The notes below the pieces were generated by a model. It saw nothing but the letters and a program-made list of their open reading frames with translations, searched no databases and had not been told where the DNA came from. From positions 1 through 15,849 of the forward strand of contig JAFRLP010000216.1 in assembly GCA_017431185.1 (NCBI GenBank): DNA of 15,849 nucleotides. The letters run 5' to 3'. The position numbers were made by a program, and so were the translations under genes. Below are positions 1 through 5,947 of this stretch, one piece after another. The stretch is from Victivallales bacterium. GTDB lineage: Bacteria; Verrucomicrobiota; Lentisphaeria; Oligosphaerales; Oligosphaeraceae. Every line of letters starts with the position of its first letter. Within the stretch, counting starts at the first letter, position 1.

Positions 1-143
1 AAACTATCGCCAAGGCGGCAAAACGCCGCCCGCGAGGGCGAAGAGCGAAAACAAGGCGTGGTGACCGCGCCGAGTCTGGGCGATGAGGCCATCGCGGTGC
101 GCCGTGAAGCCGCCTTGGATGAGAGTTTTGCAATTGCCTCTAC
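1..143. other. Flank with no clear gene; GC-rich inverted repeat
   Basis: This is the region downstream of the nitroreductase stop. It holds an inverted repeat, CCAAGGCGGC at 10-19 and GCCGCCTTGG at 109-118, and a short local stem GGCGGC/GCCGCC at 14-19/25-30 with an AAAAC loop. A plus-strand frame open from the window edge ends at a TGA at 62-64 and could be the basic C-terminus of a gene entering from the left, but 20 codons are too few to decide. No minus-strand start with a ribosome site is visible. I assign no gene here. Confidence 0.35.
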
Positions 144-803
144 TTATTGTGCAGGCGTTCCGACTGGTTGGGCGTAGAGCACCCGAATGGTCTCAGGCAG
201 TTTCAACTGCTTGGCGACGGCCTCGGCGTCAATGCTGGCGCAGACCACGGTGCCCAGTCCTTTGGACGCGCAGGCCAGATAGAGGTTCTGCGAGGCGCTT
301 CCCGCATGGAAATTGGCGAATGCCTTGAGTTTCTCCTCGGGTGCGTTTTTGATGCGCTTGCGGAGTTTGGCGAAATCCGAGGCGATGATGAATACCGCTC
401 CTGCGGTGGCGTACTGGCCAGGCTGACGGGGGCCAATCTTCTCGCGGAAATCTCCCGCTGCCATCAAGTTCAGGGTGTTCTGAATGGGGTCATACTGGTA
501 TGTGCCCTCCGGCAAGGCGACGTAGATGACCAGATCCTGGGCGTTGACGGCGGTCGGCACGGTGAACCACACGCGGTTTCCCTGGGTGCGGTTCACGCCC
601 CATGTCGCATAGAGCAGGTCGGACAGATCCTGCTTGCTCAAGGCCGCCCCCGTGTAGTTGCGCATGGTTTTCCGCAGGGTGAGCGCCTCCATCAGTGGCT
701 TTCCGCCCGCCTTGTCAGGCGCGGGCAGGGAGATGGTCTGTTCGGCTGCCAGTGTGCAAAGGGGCAGGGCAAGGGCAAAGGCTGTGGTCAGAAGTTTGTT
801 CAT
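144..803 (-). CDS. Exported nitroreductase-family (SagB-like) protein
   Basis: A 219-residue protein of the nitroreductase superfamily, whose members are FMN enzymes using NAD(P)H to reduce varied substrates. An N-terminal signal peptide (about residues 1-20, hydrophobic core then LAA) predicts export. The mature part begins with the family's FMN-phosphate region (LRKTMRNY, residues 43-50), followed by the dimer-core stretch TVPTAVNAQDL (81-91) that replaces the usual PSA-x-N motif, and the conserved helix AGSASQNLYLAC (167-178). The C-terminus (LYAQPVGTPAQ) keeps only a remnant of the usual GYP-type ending. Length and the 'YQYDPIQNTL' segment resemble the SagB-type subgroup. It lies 60 bp downstream of the coiled-coil membrane gene on the same strand, so co-transcription is possible. 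The ribosome site is weak (AAGAAA). The family is fairly sure; substrate and physiological role are unknown. Confidence 0.75.
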   Translation of the reverse strand: MNKLLTTAFALALPLCTLAAEQTISLPAPDKAGGKPLMEALTLRKTMRNYTGAALSKQDLSDLLYATWGVNRTQGNRVWFTVPTAVNAQDLVIYVALPEGTYQYDPIQNTLNLMAAGDFREKIGPRQPGQYATAGAVFIIASDFAKLRKRIKNAPEEKLKAFANFHAGSASQNLYLACASKGLGTVVCASIDAEAVAKQLKLPETIRVLYAQPVGTPAQ

Positions 804-863
804 GGTCGTTTCTTGGTGGGATGTTGGGGGAATGCTGTGGAATGTGCTCCGCGCGAAAATGGG

Positions 864-1688
864 TCAGAAACCGCCTGGCCCGCGGCGCCCGGGACCTCCG
901 AAGCCGCCTGGACCGCCTGGGCCGCCGCCTGGGCCTGCGGAGGTGGCGTCAATGATGTTCTGTATCTCCTCGGCGACGGCTGCGCCGTTGCCGGAGGAGA
1001 GGGTATTGGCGTATTGTTCCAGCAGGATGGAGCGGATTTCGCCGGACATCTGGCCAATTTGGCGCATGTTGTCGAACATTTCGCGTCGGGACTCGTTGTC
1101 CGACTCGCCATTTTCCATGCTTTGGCGGAGTTCCTCGTTGGCTTTGAGCAGCGCCTGGTAGTCAGAGACGGTCTGGCGCTGGGTGGCGTTCAGGCGGGAG
1201 GTGTCGATGTTGTTCAGGTACTGGTCACGGCGAAGGGTGCGCTCCTCCATTTTCTTGCGGCGTTCCTCGATTCTGGCGTAGAGTTCCGGATTCTCTGTCT
1301 TGAGCCTCTCCATGTTCTCGCGGAAATTGCCGGGGCCGCCGCCGCGGTTGCGGTTGCCGTGTTCGCGTTCGCGGGAAGGCGCAGTGCGGTTGGCGTTGGC
1401 CTTCAGGCGGCTGATCTCCGCGTCCTTTTCATCGATTGCCTGGCGGAGACGGGCCGCGTCGGCGTCCGTCGGCGCCTCATTCCCCTGCTGGGCGGCGTTC
1501 AGCCGGGCGGTGAGGGTCTTGTGGGCGTCTTCCAGTTCCGTGAGTTTGGCGAGCGCCGCATCGCGCTCCTCCCCTAGGCTTTTGGCCAAATTGGCTTGGG
1601 AATTGGCATCGACGTAGAAGTAGGCGGTCGCTCCTGCCAACACTACGTCCAGGGCAATCATGAGGATAATCAATGGCTTGTGTTCCAT
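864..1688 (-). CDS. Membrane-anchored coiled-coil protein, Gly/Pro-rich tail
   Basis: A 274-residue protein I cannot name. Residues 5-25 form one hydrophobic segment (an uncleaved anchor or signal anchor). Residues 31-96 are heptad-rich, charged coiled coil. A short Arg/Gly/Asn-rich hinge follows (101-119), then a second long helical region (about 120-245) very rich in Glu, Arg and Met. The tail (251-274) is almost only Gly, Pro, Phe and Arg. Within the second helix, LNATQRQTVSDYQ recalls the LTxxQ motif of periplasmic Spy/CpxP-like proteins; that is a resemblance, not proof. The start is supported by AGGAG (complement of 1695-1699) six bases before ATG. It is the first gene of the leftmost minus-strand pair, followed after 60 bp by the exported nitroreductase, so both products may act in the periplasm. 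Coding is sure, function is not. Confidence 0.8.
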   Translation of the reverse strand: MEHKPLIILMIALDVVLAGATAYFYVDANSQANLAKSLGEERDAALAKLTELEDAHKTLTARLNAAQQGNEAPTDADAARLRQAIDEKDAEISRLKANANRTAPSREREHGNRNRGGGPGNFRENMERLKTENPELYARIEERRKKMEERTLRRDQYLNNIDTSRLNATQRQTVSDYQALLKANEELRQSMENGESDNESRREMFDNMRQIGQMSGEIRSILLEQYANTLSSGNGAAVAEEIQNIIDATSAGPGGGPGGPGGFGGPGRRGPGGF

Positions 1689-1801
1689 GCTTTTCTCCTA
1701 AAGGGGGTTTCGGAGTGTTCTAAACGGACTTTCGCATAATAAACGCCAATGGCGGGAAATTATTGTGCCCTCTTTTGCATGCCGGCTCCAAATGCGATTC
1801 T

Positions 1802-1843
1802 GTCCTTTTTGTCCTTTTTGTCCTTTTTGTCCTTTTTGTCCTT
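1802..1843. repeat. 9-bp tandem repeat (GTCCTTTTT), about 4.7 copies
   Basis: Four perfect copies of GTCCTTTTT run from 1802 to 1837, followed by a partial copy GTCCTT whose last two bases are also the first two of the -35 box of the plus-strand gene. The unit length is 9 bp. Such arrays can gain or lose copies by slipped-strand mispairing. It sits in the divergent intergenic region between the coiled-coil gene and the secreted protein gene. Confidence 0.95.
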
Positions 1844-1871
1844 GAAATCCTGAAATAGTTGCTTATATTAT
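1842..1871 (+). promoter_or_regulatory. Sigma70-like promoter of the secreted protein gene
   Basis: TTGAAA at 1842-1847 is followed after 16 bp by TATATT (1864-1869), or after 18 bp by TATTAT (1866-1871). The following A/T-rich leader carries GGAG at 1890-1893, eight bases before the GTG start at 1902. The -35 box directly adjoins the 9-bp tandem repeat, so copy number changes would alter the upstream face of the promoter but not its spacing. Confidence 0.6.
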
Positions 1872-1901
1872 CTTGGAGATTTTAAAAAAGGAGTTTTTAG
1901 A

Positions 1902-3023
1902 GTGAAACAGATTTTCTTCAAAACCTTTTCAGTCCTACAATTGATTTCAGTTCTGGCATTCTCTGAATGTACTGTCACGGTGTGGCTTCACCCTGCTGAG
2001 GCCGTGGAGTCAGGCGCGGCCTGGCGCCTGACCAATGGGGAATGGCATGGGAGTGGGGAACAGGCCGTCATTACCTCCGCGCAACTCCTCAATTTCCGGG
2101 AGATAGAGGGGTGGCGCAAACCAGAGCGCTGGCTTCTGAAGGTGTCCCCCCAGAGCAGCACGGTCGTCGTGTGGTACACCCGTGAGGTGACGGGACTGGA
2201 TTCCCTGGCTTTGTCAGTGGAGGCGTCGCTGGGCGAAACGACGTCCGGCAAAGTGATGCTGACTGCACGGGACGGAGCGTCATCCGAGTATATTGCCGCT
2301 GAGGATGTGCTCGCCACGGAGGAGAACAGCATCAGCGCCTGCGATGACCAGGGCAGGACGATGGAGTGGGACACGCAGCCTCTTGCCGAGGTGATGGAGT
2401 GGCGCCTGCGTGTTCGGAATCCGCTGGGAAAGGAACTCTCCCTGTCCTGGAATACCCTGCGCGCGCCGGCAGGCATGCAGGTTTTTCTGCGGGATGAGAC
2501 TGAAGACGAGTGGCAGGAGTTGGCGGAAGATGGCAATATGCCCTTGGGGGCAAAGGAAGATAGACGATTGTTCTTTCAGGTCAGACTCCAGAATGTCCAG
2601 AATGGCACGTTGGAACTGTTGCCTGGCTGGAATGCTGTCTCATTGAATATGGACCCTGCCCCCGTGACCTTGGCCAGAATTCTGTCACTGAAGCCTTTTC
2701 TCTATGCCTCCGCAAGCCGCTGCTATGCGTTGGCGGACACGTTGTCAGCGTATCAGCCGTTTTGGGTGTTTGCCAGGGAGAAAACGTCACTGCCTTTGAT
2801 TGGGTACCTGCCGAACCATGGCGCGGAGAGGGCGGAGGCGGATTGGATGTTCCTGGCAGTTGAGGAGGAGACGGCGCTCCCCGACACCATGGTCGCCTTT
2901 GAATGGGATGGCGCGCATTACCGCCAGGTGCAAATCATGACTCCTGGCCGCGCCTACTGGCTGGCATCGGACGGGTCATACGGCCCCATCCCCGGAGAAG
3001 ACGACGGGAATCGTGCGCAGTAG
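1902..3023 (+). CDS. Secreted hypothetical protein (PEGA-like start, 'GWN' module)
   Basis: A 373-residue exported protein without a named family known to me. Residues 1-21 are a signal peptide (MKQIFFKTFS, then a hydrophobic core to FSE). The N-terminal part, AAWRLTNGEWHGSGE followed by a 'F..IEGW..P' stretch (39-73), resembles PEGA-like beta modules of surface proteins in Lentisphaerota and Verrucomicrobiota. The middle (about 95-235) looks like a beta-sandwich. The C-terminal part begins LLPGWNAVSLNMDP (239-252) and runs through AYQPFWVFA (283-291) to GRAYWL (349-354), a pattern seen in secreted proteins with 'GWN-lxs' modules. The GTG start is chosen because GGAG lies eight bases upstream and it gives a proper signal peptide. 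It is the only plus-strand gene, and its last 48 bp overlap the end of the convergent Maf-fusion gene. A surface or cell-envelope role is inferred. Confidence 0.75.
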   Translation: MKQIFFKTFSVLQLISVLAFSECTVTVWLHPAEAVESGAAWRLTNGEWHGSGEQAVITSAQLLNFREIEGWRKPERWLLKVSPQSSTVVVWYTREVTGLDSLALSVEASLGETTSGKVMLTARDGASSEYIAAEDVLATEENSISACDDQGRTMEWDTQPLAEVMEWRLRVRNPLGKELSLSWNTLRAPAGMQVFLRDETEDEWQELAEDGNMPLGAKEDRRLFFQVRLQNVQNGTLELLPGWNAVSLNMDPAPVTLARILSLKPFLYASASRCYALADTLSAYQPFWVFAREKTSLPLIGYLPNHGAERAEADWMFLAVEEETALPDTMVAFEWDGAHYRQVQIMTPGRAYWLASDGSYGPIPGEDDGNRAQ

Positions 3024-4241
3024 AATCCCCAGGTCACGCCCGATGCTCCAATGCAAAAGGTAGTCCGTGTCCAGGGCGACCCGCCGGGAGTAACTGAGGC
3101 GGGAGCGCCCTGAAACCTGCCATAATCCCGTCATGCCCGGGCGAGCCTGGGCGAGCAGCTCATAGGGGAGCCCGTAGCGCTGGCGTTCCTCATCCACGAT
3201 GGGTCTGGGGCCGACCAGTGACATCTCCCCTCGCAGGACGTTCCATAGTTGGGGCAGTTCGTCCAAACTGGTCTTGCGCAGAAAACGTCCGACAGGGGTG
3301 ACTCTGGGGTCTTGGGAAATTTTGAACCGCCGCCGCCATTCCTGCGCCTTCTCAGGTGACTCGGAAAGTGTCTGCTCCAGCATGTCCTCCGCATGGCTGA
3401 CCATGGTGCGGAATTTGTATATGCGGAATGGACGGCCCTGCAACCCCAGACGATGGGATGCATAAATGACCGGCCCGCCACTGGAGAGCCGCACCAGCAT
3501 CGCCAGCAGGAGGAACAGCGGCCACAGCAGTAGCAGAAGCAGCAGGGAAACGCTCAAATCCAGAATCTTTTTGGTCAGGGGCTGCCTGGGCTGCAATAGG
3601 CTATGGGGCAGGCATTGCGCCGCCAGATGGATTGGCAGGCCAATGACGTTGCTGTGGGAACCCTCGACTTTCGCCACGATGAGGTCACCATGCTCCTGCA
3701 CGGCGTAGGACCCCGCCTTGTCCAATGGGTTGACCAGCCGAAGGTAGTCGTGGATGCGCTGGTCATCCAAATCCTGGAATTGCACGGAGGTGGTGCAGAC
3801 GCCAATCCAGGTTTGGTTGTCCCGGACAAAGGCAACTCCAGTGTGAACCTCATGCGTTTGCCCCGAAAGAAGCCGAAGGGTCGCGAACGCCTCATCCATG
3901 TCGCGGGGTTTGCCCAAGATGCGTTCCCGGAGGGCAACCACAGTGTCTGAACCCAGCGCCAGCCGTCCTGGATTGGCTTGCGCTCCCGCCTTGGCTTTGG
4001 CCATCGCCAACGCCTGCACCAACTGCCGGGGCGAATTCCGGCCTTGCGCACTCAATTGCCGGGCAATGGCGTCCTCATCCACATCGGCGGGTTGAACCTC
4101 GAAGGGGACGCCGCACTGTCGGAGAAGGGCGGCACGACGCGGGGACCCTGAGGCCAACACAAGCGTCTCCCCATCACGCAATCGCAGTTGCCTGGGAAAA
4201 GGAGTTGAATCTGGTTCCAACAGACCTGGCATGAGGATCAT
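2976..4241 (-). CDS. Maf pyrophosphatase fused to polyprenyl-P sugar transferase
   Basis: One uninterrupted 421-residue ORF with two domains. Residues about 26-210 are a complete Maf/HAM1-like nucleoside triphosphate pyrophosphatase: LASGSPRR (29-36), DVDEDAI (53-59), GSDTVV (97-102, with the conserved catalytic Asp), SGQTHEVHTGV (126-136), DKAGSYAVQEHG (174-185) and GSHSNVIGLP (194-203). Maf enzymes hydrolyse dTTP/UTP or modified nucleotides to monophosphates. Residues about 222-421 are a bacterial sugar transferase of the WcaJ/PssA type: KKILDL, a hydrophobic membrane helix (229-250), YKFRTM (275-280), SLDELPQ with the Asp-Glu dyad (325-331), NVLRGEMSLVGPRP (334-347) and PGMTGLWQVSGRS (368-380). 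That domain moves a phospho-sugar from a UDP-sugar to undecaprenyl phosphate at the inner membrane. The start could also be Met4; neither has a clear ribosome site. Domain calls are firm; the joint function is unknown. Confidence 0.92.
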   Translation of the reverse strand: MILMPGLLEPDSTPFPRQLRLRDGETLVLASGSPRRAALLRQCGVPFEVQPADVDEDAIARQLSAQGRNSPRQLVQALAMAKAKAGAQANPGRLALGSDTVVALRERILGKPRDMDEAFATLRLLSGQTHEVHTGVAFVRDNQTWIGVCTTSVQFQDLDDQRIHDYLRLVNPLDKAGSYAVQEHGDLIVAKVEGSHSNVIGLPIHLAAQCLPHSLLQPRQPLTKKILDLSVSLLLLLLLWPLFLLLAMLVRLSSGGPVIYASHRLGLQGRPFRIYKFRTMVSHAEDMLEQTLSESPEKAQEWRRRFKISQDPRVTPVGRFLRKTSLDELPQLWNVLRGEMSLVGPRPIVDEERQRYGLPYELLAQARPGMTGLWQVSGRSRLSYSRRVALDTDYLLHWSIGRDLGILLRTIPVVFSGDGAV

Positions 4242-4277
4242 TGGCGGCCCGCAGGTGTATTGTGGAGAAATTTTCTT

Positions 4278-4306
4278 TGTATATCCAGAACCCCAGGCTA
4301 CTTCAA
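4278..4306 (-). promoter_or_regulatory. Sigma70-like promoter of the Maf-sugar transferase gene
   Basis: Read on the minus strand, TTGAAG (4306-4301) is separated by exactly 17 bp from TATACA (4283-4278). Transcription would begin near 4271 and give a leader of about 30 bases. This suggests that the fusion gene is transcribed independently of der, although read-through from der remains possible. Confidence 0.6.
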
Positions 4307-4307
4307 T

Positions 4308-4331
4308 CCGCGAGGCCTGAAGGCCTTGCGG
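4308..4331. other. 10-bp stem-loop between der and the Maf-fusion gene
   Basis: A near-perfect hairpin: CCGCGAGGCC and GGCCTTGCGG pair over ten positions (one G-T wobble) with a TGAA loop. It lies 93 bp below the der stop codon and only one base upstream of the -35 box of the next gene. On the minus strand no run of T follows it, so it is not a textbook intrinsic terminator. It may be a weak terminator, an mRNA 3'-end stabiliser or a regulatory site. Confidence 0.55.
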
Positions 4332-4423
4332 GCATGTCGGGGACTCACGCTTGGCATGCCAGGATCAAATGGCGAATCTGGTTCTGAACATGACAAAACG
4401 GGCGGGGGTGCTGAATGGTACCT

Positions 4424-5896
4424 TTACTTTTTGCGGTAGCCCCTGGCTCGGGCCTGGCGTCGGCGCTTGGCCTGGTATTCTGCTTCGCGCTGGCGCTTTT
4501 CGCCTGCGGCGGCAATGCGTGTGCCCGAGGCGGGCGACTCGTGGCTTTTGCGCTCCCGCAGTTCCAGGGTGATGGGCAGCCCCGCCTCTGGATAGAAGGC
4601 GTCCCGAAGCTGATTCTCCATGAACTGGAGGTAGTTGGCGGGACAGAGCGCCTTCTGGTTGACGAACAGGATGAATTTGGGTGGCAGGGGTCTCTCCTGG
4701 GTTCCGTAGAATATTTTGAAGGATTTGGTTCCCGTGCTTTTGGGGGGATTGCGCCCCATCATGTCCTGAAGGAACTGGTTGAGCACTCCGGTGGGCACCT
4801 TGACGTTCATCTGGTCGCGCACGTGCAGAATGCGCCCTGCTATCTCCTTGAACTGGAATCCCCTGAGCACCGAGACCAGCAGCAGCGGAGCGTGCGCCAT
4901 GAAGGGCATCGCCTGACGGATGAACGCCTTCATGTCCTTGGAGGTCGCCCCTTTGGCCTTGGCCAAGTCCCATTTGTTGGCCAGCATCAGGCAGGGCTTC
5001 CTGGCCTCCACAATGACATGCGCGATGCGCCGTTCCTGGGTGGAACACGGGTCTGAGGAGTCTATCATGAAAATCACCAGGTCGGCGCGCTTGATGGCGT
5101 TCTCGGAACGGGACAGGCTGAACAGTTCCACCACCGTGTCAACCTGTTTCTTGCGGCGCATTCCCGCGGTGTCGATGAGGTTGATGGGCAGTGCCACGCC
5201 GTTGTACTCCAAATCGACGGGAATGTCCACGGCGTCACGGGTGGTTCCCGCAATGTCGCTGACCATCATGCGGTCTTCTCCCAGCATTCGGTTGACCAGG
5301 CTGGATTTTCCCACATTGGGCTTGCCGACCACCGCCACATTGAGCCGCGCGGGCGCGGCTTGCTCCGCCTCGGTCCACGCCTCCGGCGGGATGGCGGCCA
5401 CGGCTGCGTCCAGCATGTCGCCCACCCCTTGGCTGTGGGCGCAACTTGTCGGGTGGATTTCGTGAAACCCCAAGGGGGCGAATTGAGTCTCCACGTCATT
5501 GGCCAGCGTCGGATTGTCCGCCTTGTTGGCCACCACAATCACGGGCTTGCCGGTTTTGCGGATGTAGGTGGAGACCTCCTCATCCTGTGGGGTGATTCCC
5601 TCCTGGCAGTTGACGACCCACAGCAGAAGGCTCGCCTCCTCGACGATTTTATCGACCTGTTCCCGAATCATCCCGTCGAAGATGTCCTTGGCCTTTTCGC
5701 GGAAATGCAGTCCCAGACCGCCTGTGTCAACAAGCGTGAAACGATGTCCCTCGTGCTCGCCAATGGCGGTGACGCGGTCCCGTGTCACTCCGCTCTGCTC
5801 ATGGACAATCGAGACGCGCTTGCGCAGGATGCAGTTGAACAGCGCCGATTTCCCGACATTGGGACGGCCTACAATGACAATGACTGGCAGTGACAT
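4424..5896 (-). CDS. der: Ribosome-assembly GTPase Der (EngA)
   Basis: A 490-residue double-GTPase needed for 50S ribosomal subunit maturation in the cytoplasm. First G domain: GRPNVGKS (10-17), DTGG (57-60), NKAD (124-127). Second G domain: GKPNVGKS (191-198), DTAG (242-245), NKWD (307-310). A C-terminal KH-like domain (about 365-450) with ILFVNQK and YLQFMENQLR follows, then a basic tail of about 30 residues (KRRRQARARGYRKK). Usual length is about 440-490, so this is complete. The G5 motifs are slightly divergent (SCAHSQG at 151-157 and SVLRG at 342-346 instead of SA-type), the second being the more unusual. Start supported by AGGAG (complement of 5905-5909) eight bases before ATG. It lies 51 bp downstream of gltX, probably in the same transcript. 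Confidence 0.97.
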   Translation of the reverse strand: MSLPVIVIVGRPNVGKSALFNCILRKRVSIVHEQSGVTRDRVTAIGEHEGHRFTLVDTGGLGLHFREKAKDIFDGMIREQVDKIVEEASLLLWVVNCQEGITPQDEEVSTYIRKTGKPVIVVANKADNPTLANDVETQFAPLGFHEIHPTSCAHSQGVGDMLDAAVAAIPPEAWTEAEQAAPARLNVAVVGKPNVGKSSLVNRMLGEDRMMVSDIAGTTRDAVDIPVDLEYNGVALPINLIDTAGMRRKKQVDTVVELFSLSRSENAIKRADLVIFMIDSSDPCSTQERRIAHVIVEARKPCLMLANKWDLAKAKGATSKDMKAFIRQAMPFMAHAPLLLVSVLRGFQFKEIAGRILHVRDQMNVKVPTGVLNQFLQDMMGRNPPKSTGTKSFKIFYGTQERPLPPKFILFVNQKALCPANYLQFMENQLRDAFYPEAGLPITLELRERKSHESPASGTRIAAAGEKRQREAEYQAKRRRQARARGYRKK

Positions 5897-5947
5897 GGGA
5901 AAGGCTCCTAAGGCTTTGGTAGGCGAAAACGACCAGTGCTTCTTGCA

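Noticed and set aside
147..1577. Plus-strand open frame of 476 codons
   Set aside because: It lies opposite the nitroreductase and coiled-coil genes and runs through their gap, and its translation is a Gly/Ala/Val-rich shadow without motifs. The minus-strand genes have ribosome sites, a signal peptide and recognisable domains.
4308..4331. CRISPR repeat or tRNA arm
   Set aside because: Only a single copy of the hairpin is present, with no spacers, and no cloverleaf or T-loop pattern is found around it.
4365..5056. Open frames on both strands inside der (227 aa minus, 213 aa plus)
   Set aside because: They lie within the C-terminal half of der, in frames with no motifs, while der itself is complete.
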